Assembly: GCA_963698275.1 (NCBI GenBank)
Contig: CAVOQE010000009.1
Span: 558,001-622,000 of the forward strand
Direction: 5' to 3'
Length of the DNA: 64,000 nucleotides
DNA from: Anderseniella sp963698275
Lineage (GTDB): Bacteria > Pseudomonadota > Alphaproteobacteria > Rhizobiales > Aestuariivirgaceae
The translations under genes and the position numbers were made by a program. The notes beneath the pieces were generated by a model. The model was not told where the DNA came from. It ran no database searches and worked only from the letters and a program-made list of their open reading frames with translations. This document shows positions 44,291 to 53,058 of this stretch, piece after piece. Position 1 is the stretch's first letter; every line of letters starts with the position of its first letter.

Positions 44291-44319
44291 ACGCCGGAAT
44301 TTTATGCAGGAGATCAATT

Positions 44320-45621
44320 ATGGGTGTTTCAGCGATACGCGACACGGCAGAACCGGCAGCGAATTCCGGGGCTGCGCGCAAGGACCTTTATGAGATCGGT
44401 GAGATTCCACCGCTTGGACACGTCCCAAAGGAAATGTATGCCTGGACCATTCGTCAGGAACGCCACGGCGAACCTGATACCGCCATGCAGGTCGAGGTGG
44501 TGCCTACATGGGAGATTGATTCCGACGAAGTGCTTGTGCTGGTGATGGCTGCAGGCGTGAACTATAACGGGGTGTGGGCATCGCTGGGCATTCCGCTTTC
44601 ACCAATCGATGGTCACAAGAACCCCTACCATATCGCAGGGTCCGATGCGTCGGGCATCGTCTGGGCCGTTGGCCGCAAAGTGACGCGCTGGAAAGTTGGT
44701 GACGAAGTGGTCATTCACTGCAACCAGGACGCCGGCGACGATGAAGAGTGCAATGGCGGCGATCCGATGTTCTCTACCTCACAGCGCATCTGGGGATATG
44801 AAACACCTGATGGGTCGTTTGCGCAGTTCTGCCGGGCTCAGGCTCGCCAGCTCATGCCGCGGCCGCAGCATCTGACATGGGAAGAAGGTGCCTGCTACAC
44901 GCTTACCCTGGCCACTGCCTACCGCATGTTGTTCGGCCACCGCCCCCATACGCTCAAGCCGGGTCAGAACGTGCTGGTGTGGGGTGCATCCGGCGGCCTC
45001 GGATCGATGGCTGTACAGCTGATCGCCACATCCGGCGCCAATGCCATTGGGGTCATTTCAGATGACGACAAGACAGATTTTGTGCTGGGTCTCGGCGCCA
45101 AGGGCGTCATCAACCGCAAGAATTTCGATTGCTGGGGACAATTGCCCACCGTCGGCACACCCGAATACAACGCATGGGCCAAGTCGGCGCGGGAATTCGG
45201 TAAGGCAATCTGGGATATCACCGGCAAGGGCAACAATGTCGACATGGTGTTTGAGCACCCCGGCGAGGCAACCTTCCCGGTCTCCACGCTGGTCTGCAAG
45301 CGCGGCGGCATGGTCGTGTTCTGTGCCGGCACCACCGGCTACAATATTACCATGGATGCACGCTATGTCTGGATGCATCAAAAACGTATCCAGGGGTCGC
45401 ACTTTGCTCACCTCATGCAGGCGAGCCAGGCAAACCGGCTGGTCATAAACCGCCGTATCGATCCGTGCATGTCAGAAGTCTATGACTGGAATGACATTCC
45501 CAAGGGCCACATGCGCATGCGGGAGAACAAGCATTTGCCCGGCAACATGGCAGTGCTGGTCAATGCACCTACCACGGGCCTGCGCACCTTTGAAGACGTT
45601 CTCGAAGCCTGCGGCAGCTAG
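44320..45621 (+). CDS. ccr: Crotonyl-CoA carboxylase/reductase
   Basis: 433 aa from ATG 44320 with CAGGAG 7 nt upstream. It reductively carboxylates crotonyl-CoA with NADPH and CO2 to (2S)-ethylmalonyl-CoA, the defining reaction of the ethylmalonyl-CoA pathway. The start DLYEIGEIPPLGHVPKEMYAW, the HCNQDAGDDEECNGGDPMF segment and the NADPH loop VWGASGGLGSMAVQL are hallmarks that separate Ccr from other MDR enzymes. A repeat element lies directly upstream in the leader. It is divergent from the small membrane protein and ecm; mcd follows 2 kb downstream. Confidence 0.96.
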   Translation: MGVSAIRDTAEPAANSGAARKDLYEIGEIPPLGHVPKEMYAWTIRQERHGEPDTAMQVEVVPTWEIDSDEVLVLVMAAGVNYNGVWASLGIPLSPIDGHKNPYHIAGSDASGIVWAVGRKVTRWKVGDEVVIHCNQDAGDDEECNGGDPMFSTSQRIWGYETPDGSFAQFCRAQARQLMPRPQHLTWEEGACYTLTLATAYRMLFGHRPHTLKPGQNVLVWGASGGLGSMAVQLIATSGANAIGVISDDDKTDFVLGLGAKGVINRKNFDCWGQLPTVGTPEYNAWAKSAREFGKAIWDITGKGNNVDMVFEHPGEATFPVSTLVCKRGGMVVFCAGTTGYNITMDARYVWMHQKRIQGSHFAHLMQASQANRLVINRRIDPCMSEVYDWNDIPKGHMRMRENKHLPGNMAVLVNAPTTGLRTFEDVLEACGS

Positions 45622-45639
45622 GGCAACTGCCATAAACCG

Positions 45640-45665
45640 GATGTGGGCTTTTGTACGCCCACATC
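45640..45665. terminator. Hairpin between ccr and the DUF533 gene
   Basis: A 9-bp perfect stem GATGTGGGC/GCCCACATC with a TTTTGTAC-type loop, 18 bp after the ccr stop and 10 bp from the stop of the convergent DUF533 gene. It has no T-run on the plus side, so it may act weakly on both strands. Confidence 0.5.
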
Positions 45666-45674
45666 GCGGCCCGT

Positions 45675-46415
45675 TCAGACTGCCAGTTTTGCAACTTCCG
45701 TCTCAATATTGGTCTTGAGCTCAGGGGCCAGCTTGAGGCGCGCCGACAGCATCGCAAGATAGGCCTGCTCGGCGGGATCATCCGGATCAATCGCCATGCA
45801 CGATGCGGCATAGATTTCAACTGCCTGTTCGGTATTGTCGGCGAGCGCGACAATGGCATCTATGTCCAGTGGCTTGCGCAACTCATCCATCAGGAAGGCT
45901 TTTTCCTCCATGCCGAGGCCTGATTCATCAAACTTGCCGAAAATGCGCTGCTGCTCTTCTGCATCAATGTGCCCGTCCGCCTTTGCCGCCGCGATCATCG
46001 CCTGAATGATCTTCACGCCCAGCGCATTGCGCTCTTCAACAGGTGCAGGCAGGAATGCGGTGCCCTCTGCCTGCGGCGTTACGTTCTTCATCGGCGAGCC
46101 TGGTGCCGGTCCGGTCGATGCCTGTCCTGCAGCTGGTCCGCCCGCCTTGCTGGCCTGCCAGTCATTATAGGCCTTGTAGGCAAGCCCGCCCAGCACTGCC
46201 ACGCCCCCGATTTTTGCTGCCTTGCCGGCCATTTTACGGCCCTTTTTGGTTCCCAGCAGCAAGCCTGCCAGACCACCGGCAGCCAGCCCGCCGCCAAATC
46301 CCTTGAAGGCGTCGGGGACACCTCCGCCAGAAGGGGTTGGCGCACCTGAATTCTGGTCCTGGTTCTGGGCGTTGGACCCCATGAATTGATCAAGGAGCTT
46401 TTGCGGATCGAACAT
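45675..46415 (-). CDS. DUF533 (YebE-like, TerB-fold) protein
   Basis: 246 aa from ATG 46415 with AAGG 9 nt upstream; the open frame reaches 46496. The N-terminal part has a Gly/Ala-rich segment (about 45-85, GGGLAAGGLAGLLLGTKKGRKMAGKAAK) that could insert in a membrane, then a Pro/Ala-rich linker. The C-terminal domain (about 130-246) is TerB-like: MIAAAKADGHIDAEEQQRI has acidic residues that could bind metal. E. coli YebE is stress-induced, with no known activity. Confidence 0.82.
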   Translation of the reverse strand: MFDPQKLLDQFMGSNAQNQDQNSGAPTPSGGGVPDAFKGFGGGLAAGGLAGLLLGTKKGRKMAGKAAKIGGVAVLGGLAYKAYNDWQASKAGGPAAGQASTGPAPGSPMKNVTPQAEGTAFLPAPVEERNALGVKIIQAMIAAAKADGHIDAEEQQRIFGKFDESGLGMEEKAFLMDELRKPLDIDAIVALADNTEQAVEIYAASCMAIDPDDPAEQAYLAMLSARLKLAPELKTNIETEVAKLAV

Positions 46416-46581
46416 ACTTGCGTGCCTTTCATGCCAATCAGGGAAGTTTTTCCATCTGTTTGTAGATGGACTGTGGAGCGCGTAAGACAAGTGCACGGAA
46501 CAAAAAACTTTGCGTTGGCGCCGACAAACACGCTACCCAACGCTTGGCACAACCTAAACGCAGCAAATCTCGCGGACTCTC

Positions 46582-47493
46582 ATGACATCTCCCGGCCACG
46601 ACAAAGTTCAAGGCACAATCAAAGGTGCGCCAAGCTGGCTCGGTCTCATCCCTGCCGTCTTCGTCGTGTTCTGGGCCACCGGTTTTATAGGATCGCGGCT
46701 GTCGGCACCCTATGCGGAACCACTGAGCTTCCTGTCGATCCGGTTTGCCATTGTTGCAGCAATGCTGGCTGTGGTCGCCCTGGTCATGCGGGCATCATGG
46801 CCGGACAGACGCACCACGGTGCAATGTCTGATTACCGGCGCGCTGATCCATGGCGGTTATCTGGGTTTCGTATTCTGGTCGATCTGGAAGGGAATGCCGG
46901 CCGGCGTCTCGGCCCTTATCGTTGGCCTGCAACCGCTGATGACGGCCATACTGGCCGGCATGATGCTGTCTGAGCGTATCACGGCGCGCCACTGGGCCGG
47001 CTTGCTGATCGGTTTGGCCGGTGTGGGGCTTGTCGTGTGGCCGAAATTCACTCTCGACGCCGCTGGCATTACACCCCTTACCCTGGGCGCAAACATACTC
47101 GCCATGTTGTCGATCACCCTGGGATCGATCTATCAGAAACGCTTCATGAGCGATGTCGATCTGCGCACCGGCAATGCGTGGCAGTTTACCGGCGCTGCCA
47201 TTGTTACCGGCATTGTCGCCCTGGCCACCGAAAGCTATCAGATAACCTGGAACGGGTCGGTGATCTTCGCCATGGTATGGCTCGTATTCGTTCTATCAAT
47301 AGGGGCGATTTCGATGCTGTACATCATGATCAGGCATGGTGAGATTTCCCGGGTGACAACTCTGTTTTACCTGGTGCCGGGTGTTACGGCGGTTATTGCC
47401 TGGCTGATGTTTGATGAGCAGATGCTGCCGGTGCAGATCGCCGGTATGGTTGTGTGTGCCGGCGCAGTCATGCTGGCCACCCGAAAGGCATAA
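46582..47493 (+). CDS. DMT-superfamily (EamA) transporter
   Basis: 303 aa with ten predicted TM helices and two EamA repeats (about 20-150 and 165-300). The first repeat starts FVVFWATGFIGSRL and contains MPAGVSALIVGLQPLMTAILAG, typical of the family. Members export amino acids or other metabolites; the substrate is unknown. It lies directly upstream of mcd on the same strand, but the 101-bp gap with a candidate operator suggests that mcd has its own promoter. Confidence 0.88.
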   Translation: MTSPGHDKVQGTIKGAPSWLGLIPAVFVVFWATGFIGSRLSAPYAEPLSFLSIRFAIVAAMLAVVALVMRASWPDRRTTVQCLITGALIHGGYLGFVFWSIWKGMPAGVSALIVGLQPLMTAILAGMMLSERITARHWAGLLIGLAGVGLVVWPKFTLDAAGITPLTLGANILAMLSITLGSIYQKRFMSDVDLRTGNAWQFTGAAIVTGIVALATESYQITWNGSVIFAMVWLVFVLSIGAISMLYIMIRHGEISRVTTLFYLVPGVTAVIAWLMFDEQMLPVQIAGMVVCAGAVMLATRKA

Positions 47494-47504
47494 CACTGGT
47501 TATA

Positions 47505-47515
47505 TTGCACCGCAG
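47505..47515. promoter_or_regulatory. TTGC-N3-GCAG site upstream of mcd
   Basis: TTGC-ACC-GCAG, 79 bp before the mcd start. It lies within a wider inverted repeat ATTGC-N6-GCAAT (47504-47519). Same YTGC-N3-GCAR pattern as before ecm, ccr and phaR. Confidence 0.5.
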
Positions 47516-47594
47516 CAATTCACCGTTATACTGTCGCCTGAAGAATACGCCTGATTTAGTTGCCGCCTGAACCGGCCGATCCCGAGGAAACACA

Positions 47595-49283
47595 ATGAGC
47601 CTAGCTGAAGATATTCGACCCACATCAGCGGTCCTGCCTGGTTTGAGTGAAGCAATGGTTTCAGCCGTCAAGGAAGTGGATACGCTGTTCGCCCGCGCAC
47701 GCGCCAACATGGTTGAGCGCGTGGCGGATGACGGGCGGGTATCTTCGGCGGCGGTGGAACTGGAACAGCACGCCGTCCATGGCCTGGCGTGGCTGGCGAC
47801 ATACACCGAAACGCTGCGAAATATCTGCACCTGGCATGATGCACTGCTGAGCGAAGGGCGCCTCACGGAACTGGAACAACTGATTGCCCAGATCGTGTTT
47901 GGCGAATACCTCAATCACATAGCCGGCGGCATCCCGATGAACGGGCAGGAATTCATACGTCTGCACGAATTGGGTATTCCGGCAACCGTGTCTGCAAGGC
48001 TGCAGGACGGGTCGTGCGGTGACCTGCTGCATTCCGGCTCGACGCCCGCCAGCCGCGCACGACTGGTGGAGCTGATGATCGACAGCCGCGCCAATCTCAC
48101 CACGGGCGATTGCGGTCTCGACGGCATGCTTGACGAAATGCGCTCCCAGATGAACCGCTTCATCGAGGAGAATGTCGCACCTTACGCACACGACTGGCAC
48201 TGCAATAATGAATATGTGCCGCTTGAGATCATCGCCAAGCTTGCCGATCTTGGCGTGTTTGCACTCACCCTGCCGGAACAATATGGCGGCATGGGTCTGG
48301 GCAAGGAAAGCATGTGCGTGGTGTCCGAAGAACTGTCACGGGGCTGGATTGCCATAGGCTCGCTGGGCACCAGGCCTGAAATAGCCGCCGAGCTGATTAT
48401 CGCCGGCGGCACCGAAGCCCAGAAGCAAAAGTGGTTGCCCGCGATTGCGTCCGGTGAAGTCTTGCCGACCGCCGTCTTCACCGAGCCCAACACGGGGTCC
48501 GATCTGGCGTCATTGCGCACGCGGGCCGTAAAAGACGGTGACGTTTACAAGGTCACCGGCAACAAGACATGGATCACTCATCCGGTGCGCGCAGACGTCA
48601 TGACACTGCTGGTTCGCACCAATCCGGATGAACCGGGTTACAAGGGCCTGTCCATGCTGCTGGCGGAAAAACCGCGCGGCAGCGATGCCGACCCGTTTCC
48701 CGCAGACGGCATGTCCGGCGGTGAAATTGAAGTGCTCGGATACCGCGGCATGAAGGAGTATGAAATTCGCTTTGAAGACTTTGAGGTCAAGGCGGAAAAT
48801 CTGCTGGGCGGCGAAGAAGGCCAGGGGTTCAAGCAGCTCATGCAGACATTTGAATCGGCCCGCATCCAGACCGCTGCACGCGCCATCGGCGTTGCCCAGA
48901 ACGCACTCGATCTGGGTCTGCAATATGCCACCGACCGGGTTCAGTTCGCCAAGCCGATCGTGTCGTTTCCCCGCATCGCCGACAAACTGGCGCTGATGGC
49001 GGCAGAAATCATGGCAGCCCGGCAGTTGTCATACTTCTCGGCCCGTGAAAAGGATGCCGACCGGCGCTGCGACGTGGAAGCCGGCATGGCCAAGTTGCTG
49101 GGTGCGCGCGTTGCATGGACATGTGCAGACAATGCACTGCAAATCCACGGCGGCAACGGGTTTGCCCTGGAATACCAGATCAGCCGCGTGCTGTGTGACG
49201 CGCGGATTCTCAACATCTTCGAAGGCGCCGGCGAAATTCAGGCCCAGGTCATTGCCCGCCGCCTGCTGGAACAGGGCAACTGA
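47595..49283 (+). CDS. mcd: (2S)-methylsuccinyl-CoA dehydrogenase
   Basis: 562 aa flavoprotein, about 170 residues longer at the N-terminus than ordinary acyl-CoA dehydrogenases. This extension is characteristic of Mcd, which oxidises methylsuccinyl-CoA to mesaconyl-CoA with electron-transferring flavoprotein as acceptor. The dehydrogenase part shows LPEQYGGMGLG, the FAD segment TAVFTEPNTGSDLASLRTRA and, near the C-terminus, QIHGGNGFALEY and NIFEGAGEIQAQVIARR. Together with Ccr and Ecm it gives the three signature EMC enzymes in 8 kb. An SDR gene follows after 6 bp and is probably co-transcribed. Confidence 0.94.
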   Translation: MSLAEDIRPTSAVLPGLSEAMVSAVKEVDTLFARARANMVERVADDGRVSSAAVELEQHAVHGLAWLATYTETLRNICTWHDALLSEGRLTELEQLIAQIVFGEYLNHIAGGIPMNGQEFIRLHELGIPATVSARLQDGSCGDLLHSGSTPASRARLVELMIDSRANLTTGDCGLDGMLDEMRSQMNRFIEENVAPYAHDWHCNNEYVPLEIIAKLADLGVFALTLPEQYGGMGLGKESMCVVSEELSRGWIAIGSLGTRPEIAAELIIAGGTEAQKQKWLPAIASGEVLPTAVFTEPNTGSDLASLRTRAVKDGDVYKVTGNKTWITHPVRADVMTLLVRTNPDEPGYKGLSMLLAEKPRGSDADPFPADGMSGGEIEVLGYRGMKEYEIRFEDFEVKAENLLGGEEGQGFKQLMQTFESARIQTAARAIGVAQNALDLGLQYATDRVQFAKPIVSFPRIADKLALMAAEIMAARQLSYFSAREKDADRRCDVEAGMAKLLGARVAWTCADNALQIHGGNGFALEYQISRVLCDARILNIFEGAGEIQAQVIARRLLEQGN

Positions 49284-49289
49284 TTTGAT

Positions 49290-50180
49290 ATGACGGCACG
49301 CACCATTCTCATTACCGGATGTTCGTCCGGCATCGGCTACACATGCGCAATCGGCATGCAGCAGCGCGGCTGGCGGGTCTTTGCCACGGCACGTACACCC
49401 GAAGACATCGCAATGCTTAAGGCCAACGGCCTGCATGCACTGGCGCTCGACTACACCGATGCCGCATCAATTGCAGCCTGCGCGGACGAGGTGCTGAAAC
49501 TTGCCAATGGCAAGCTAGACGCCGTGTTCAACAATGGAGCCTATGGGCAGCCGGGCCTTGTCGAAGACCTCTCGGTAGAGGTTTTGCGCGAACAGTTTGA
49601 GGCCAACTTCTTTGGCTGGCACGACCTGACAACCCGTTTGATCCCGGCCATGCGTGACCGGGGTTCGGGGCGTATCGTGCAATGTTCCTCGGTGCTCGGT
49701 ATTATTGCAGCCCCTTACCGGGGCGCCTACAATGCCTCGAAATTCGCGCTGGAAGGTCTCACCGACACGATGCGGCTGGAACTGCACGGATCCGGCATCA
49801 GGGTCAGCGCCATCCAGCCCGGTCCGATCAGGTCACGCTTCACACAGCGCGCGCTTGACGCCTTGCGGGACAATATCGATACGACCGGCTCGCGCCATCA
49901 CGCGCTGTACGCGAAACGCATAGCCGAACTGGAAGCCATAGCAGGCCCAGAACCTGCCCCGCTGGAGACACCTGAACAATCCCGGAAAGCATCCGGCAAC
50001 AGCCTCATGCCGCAATACCGGCTTGGCCCGGATGCGGTGTTGGATTGCCTGATACATGCGACGGAAAGCGCCAACCCCAAACCACATTATCATGTTACCT
50101 ATACCACCAGGATGGCGGCGTTGGCCCGCCGTCTTCTACCTGGTCGCTGGCAGGAAAAACTGGCTCTCAGGTCATCTTAA
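49290..50180 (+). CDS. Short-chain dehydrogenase/reductase
   Basis: 296 aa classical SDR. The cofactor loop TGCSSGIG is at 9-16, NNGAYG replaces the usual NNAG, and the catalytic set is S in CSSVLG, with Y and K in YNASK. The C-terminus (about 210-296) is longer than in simple SDRs and ends with a basic segment. The substrate is unknown. It starts 6 bp after mcd, so it probably belongs to that operon, though no extra SDR step is needed in the known EMC pathway. Confidence 0.86.
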   Translation: MTARTILITGCSSGIGYTCAIGMQQRGWRVFATARTPEDIAMLKANGLHALALDYTDAASIAACADEVLKLANGKLDAVFNNGAYGQPGLVEDLSVEVLREQFEANFFGWHDLTTRLIPAMRDRGSGRIVQCSSVLGIIAAPYRGAYNASKFALEGLTDTMRLELHGSGIRVSAIQPGPIRSRFTQRALDALRDNIDTTGSRHHALYAKRIAELEAIAGPEPAPLETPEQSRKASGNSLMPQYRLGPDAVLDCLIHATESANPKPHYHVTYTTRMAALARRLLPGRWQEKLALRSS

Positions 50181-50256
50181 ACCAAGGGCCTGTCCCTTCA
50201 ATCTGGCGCTCCGGATGCACCAAACCAGTGCTGCGGAGAAAGGCCCGAGAGGCATT

Positions 50257-50445
50257 ATGTCGTTTGTCGAATATCTGGTCCCTGTTTCCGTATTTGCAGT
50301 GGCCGTTGTTCTGGGTCTGGGCCTGCTCAACATGATGCGCGGTGGTGACAGCAACACATCGCAAAAGCTGATGCGCGCCCGTGTGCTGCTGCAGTTTGTG
50401 GCTGTCATCGTGATTATGGGCGTGATTTACATCACCGGTAGGTAG
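50257..50445 (+). CDS. HIG1-domain twin-TM protein
   Basis: 62 aa from ATG 50257 with GAGAGG about 5 nt upstream; the open frame to 50056 is antisense-like sequence overlapping the SDR gene. Two TM helices (about 5-27 and 38-60) flank a short loop with the HIG1 signature SQKLMRARVLLQ. HIG1 proteins (Rcf1 in mitochondria) associate with cytochrome oxidase; small bacterial members are common in alphaproteobacteria. It lies 76 bp after the SDR. Confidence 0.82.
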   Translation: MSFVEYLVPVSVFAVAVVLGLGLLNMMRGGDSNTSQKLMRARVLLQFVAVIVIMGVIYITGR

Positions 50446-50468
50446 GTAGATAGGCTGTCGTCCTGATC

Positions 50469-51254
50469 TTAACGCGGTGCCATGCGCAACGCGCCATCGA
50501 GCCTGATGCACTCACCGTTCAGCATGTCGTTGTCGACGATGGCCAGCGCCAGTTTTGCATACTCAGACGGATCACCGAGACGCGCCGGAAACGGCACATT
50601 GGCCGCCAGTGCGGCTCGCACGTCTTCCGGCAGTCCGGCAACCATGGGCGTATGGAACAATCCCGGCATGATGGTGCAACATCTCACCCCATCTCGCATC
50701 AGATCGCGCGCAACCGGCAGTGTCAGGCCGATCACACCGCCCTTTGAGGCAGCATAGGCGACCTGGCCGATCTGACCATCCGTCCCGGCAATCGAGGCCG
50801 TATTGATGATCACACCACGCCCGCCATCCCCTGTTACGGGTTCGCTGGCAATCATGCCGGCTGCACATTTGGAAATCATGTTGAATGTGCCGACGAGGTT
50901 GACGGCAATGGTTTTTTCAAAGCTGGCCAGTGCATGAAACCGCGTTTCGCCGGTTTTCTTGTCAATGCCGGCGGTTTTCTCACCAATGGCGATACCGGCA
51001 CAATTGACCAATACCCGTTCCTGGCCATGGGCGGCACGGGCTTTTTCAAGGCCGGCAGTGACGCTGTCATCAGATGTCACATCTGCATGCACGAAAACGC
51101 CGGAAATGTCGGAGGCAACCTGTTCACCACGCTCGGCATTCATATCGAACACGGCCACCCTGGCCCCTGCACCAGCCAGCGCTCGCGCGGTTGCTTCTCC
51201 CAGACCTGAAGCACCACCCGTCACAACCGCAGCCATGCCATCAACAATATTCAT
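50469..51254 (-). CDS. SDR, 3-hydroxyacyl-CoA dehydrogenase type II-like
   Basis: 261 aa. The NAD loop TGGASGLG is at 13-20, D37 after the second strand suggests NAD rather than NADP, NCAG is at about 84-87, and the catalytic residues are S in NTASIAG and YAASK. The ending (IRLDGALRMAPR) and overall sequence resemble HSD17B10-type enzymes that oxidise short 3-hydroxyacyl-CoA. It faces the mcd-SDR-HIG1 group convergently. It could act in branched-chain acyl-CoA degradation, but the substrate is inferred only. Confidence 0.86.
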   Translation of the reverse strand: MNIVDGMAAVVTGGASGLGEATARALAGAGARVAVFDMNAERGEQVASDISGVFVHADVTSDDSVTAGLEKARAAHGQERVLVNCAGIAIGEKTAGIDKKTGETRFHALASFEKTIAVNLVGTFNMISKCAAGMIASEPVTGDGGRGVIINTASIAGTDGQIGQVAYAASKGGVIGLTLPVARDLMRDGVRCCTIMPGLFHTPMVAGLPEDVRAALAANVPFPARLGDPSEYAKLALAIVDNDMLNGECIRLDGALRMAPR

Positions 51255-51372
51255 TCCGCATCCTTCCGGAGTTTCCAGGCTTACTCATGCTGCAAGCCTT
51301 ACATCTTGTAACTCATTCTGACAGTTTCCATATGCAACTCAGCAAGTAGTTTCAACTCCGGGGGAGGAAATC

Positions 51373-51774
51373 ATGGCCGGCCAGCAGCAATATCCCGATC
51401 TCGATAGTGATGACATCACCATGCCGGGCACTGTTGATCGTAATGAAGAAACCGTTCGCAGGGGCTTTTGGTCCAAGTTGCAACGCAACCTCGCGCGCGT
51501 GCCGATGGCAGACCAGGTCGTGGCTGCCTATTATGCTGCGTTTGACCCCGCCACCCCGTTTCGCACCAAGGCCATGCTGCTGGCCGCGCTGGCCTATTTC
51601 GTCATGCCGTTCGATGTGGTTCCCGATTTTATTCTGGGCTTCGGGTTCACCGATGACATGACTGTATTGCTGACAGCCTTCGGCCTGATCCGCAGCCACG
51701 TAACCGATGCCCATCTCGAACGGGCAAAAGAAACGGTCGAAAAACTGCGCGCCGAAGCAAAAAACACCGACTAG
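51373..51774 (+). CDS. DUF1232 (YkvA) membrane protein
   Basis: 133 aa with GGGAGG about 6 nt upstream of ATG 51373. The DUF1232 core is a single hydrophobic hairpin with the motif FVMPFDVVPDFILGFGFTDD (about 76-95). Function unknown; YkvA-like proteins are found widely in bacteria. The stop codon reads TAGAGC. It converges with the GcvT-like gene, with 5 bp between stops. Confidence 0.84.
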   Translation: MAGQQQYPDLDSDDITMPGTVDRNEETVRRGFWSKLQRNLARVPMADQVVAAYYAAFDPATPFRTKAMLLAALAYFVMPFDVVPDFILGFGFTDDMTVLLTAFGLIRSHVTDAHLERAKETVEKLRAEAKNTD

Positions 51775-51779
51775 AGCTA

Positions 51780-52877
51780 TCAGCCCTGTTGAGTTCGCTG
51801 CTTTTCCGGATCGTAAATCGGCATGGCAACCACGGTTGCTGTCGTGGCAATATCACCCCCTGCCACATTCAGCCTTGTACCGGGTGTTGCTGCTCCCGGC
51901 GAGACGTGTGCCAGGGCCAGTGACTTGTCCAGCCGGTGCGAGAAGCACGGGCTGTTGACCACGCCAACCACCGAACCTTCGACCGACAACTGTTCTCCCC
52001 CATTGACCATGTCATCATGATCAATCACCAGGCAAACATTATTGACCTTCTCATTGCCCCGGGCGGCCGCCAGCGCCTCGCACCCCCGGTAACCGGTTTT
52101 TGATTTGCTGACCGTGAAACCCAGGCCAACTTCGTAAGGCGTGTGCTCCGTGGTCATGTCGTAGCCGTAGAACAACAATCCCGCCTCTATGCGAACCTTG
52201 TCGAGGGCGGTGAAGGAACACGGCATTACGCCTGCATCGACCAGCCGGTCCCAGATATCACCGATTACGGTCGCACCGGCAAAGATTTCATAGCCCCGCT
52301 CACCGGAATACCCGGTGCGCGAAATGCGGCACGGATGGCCAAAAAGGGTTGCTGCCCCGTGCCGGAAGTAAGCCAGATCTCCCAGTTCGGCGCTGCAGTG
52401 GGCATTCAGAATTTGCAATGCGCCTGGCCCTTGCACCGACAGGTCATGCAGGTCGTCGCTAAACTGCACGGTGACAGATTTACCGGTAGCCGAGGCCCCC
52501 AGCAGGGCCATCGTACCGCCGGAGCCATGCACGATCATCCATTCATCACCGCCATTGTTGTAGACAATTGCATCATCCGCCATGGTACCCGCATCGGTGA
52601 GAACCGAAAGATATGCCGCCTCGCCCCCGGCAATGCGGCTCATGTCACGGGTGGTAAGATGGTCCAGCACCGCTTGTGCGTCGACGCCTGAAACCAGGAC
52701 CTTCTTGAGCGGCGACATGTCAAACATGCCGGTGCGTTCGCGCACCGCATCGTGCTCATCCTTGGGATCGGTTTTGTAACTCCAGGCGGTGCCCATGCCG
52801 TTCCAGTCCTCAAGACCTGACCCGAGCGCTGTGTGACGTGACGCAAGAGCAGAAGTGCGACTGAGTTCTTTGGTCAT
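51780..52877 (-). CDS. Aminomethyltransferase-family (GcvT-like) protein
   Basis: 365 aa with GCV_T N-terminal folate-binding (about 30-255) and C-terminal barrel domains. The segment RISRTGYSGERGYEIFAG and the conserved D in ALDKVRIEAG are typical. It is not part of a gcvTHP cluster: no gcvH or gcvP is nearby. Stand-alone GcvT paralogues handle methyl groups from glycine betaine derivatives, DMSP or related compounds. The divergent LysR gene suggests inducible control by a substrate. I do not call it dmdA, since overall similarity looks closer to generic GcvT. Confidence 0.8.
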   Translation of the reverse strand: MTKELSRTSALASRHTALGSGLEDWNGMGTAWSYKTDPKDEHDAVRERTGMFDMSPLKKVLVSGVDAQAVLDHLTTRDMSRIAGGEAAYLSVLTDAGTMADDAIVYNNGGDEWMIVHGSGGTMALLGASATGKSVTVQFSDDLHDLSVQGPGALQILNAHCSAELGDLAYFRHGAATLFGHPCRISRTGYSGERGYEIFAGATVIGDIWDRLVDAGVMPCSFTALDKVRIEAGLLFYGYDMTTEHTPYEVGLGFTVSKSKTGYRGCEALAAARGNEKVNNVCLVIDHDDMVNGGEQLSVEGSVVGVVNSPCFSHRLDKSLALAHVSPGAATPGTRLNVAGGDIATTATVVAMPIYDPEKQRTQQG

Positions 52878-53058
52878 TACTGTCTCCGATTTCCCTGACC
52901 GTGTTGGCCCGGCTCAGCCTGATCTGCGTATAACCAGACTAATCTCAAAAAAGAACACCACCCGGGCAAACGGCGCCGATTGATAATTTCTCTGCGAAAA
53001 CACCATCTGAAAATCGAATAGTTTTGCACTAACCGGCTAACAGAATTATACGTTGGCA
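52878..53058. promoter_or_regulatory. Divergent promoter region, GcvT-like gene / LysR gene
   Basis: 181-bp AT-richer region between divergent starts, the usual place for LysR-type operator sites. A CTAAT (52939-52943) matches the short core bound by E. coli GcvA, but five bases are weak evidence. No glycine riboswitch structure is apparent. Confidence 0.35.

Noticed and set aside
51780..52877. DMSP demethylase DmdA
   Set aside because: Belongs to the GcvT family but lacks the features I associate with DmdA; generic GcvT-like is the safer call.
52878..53058. Glycine riboswitch before the GcvT-like gene
   Set aside because: The gap is too short for a tandem glycine riboswitch and shows no matching conserved segments.
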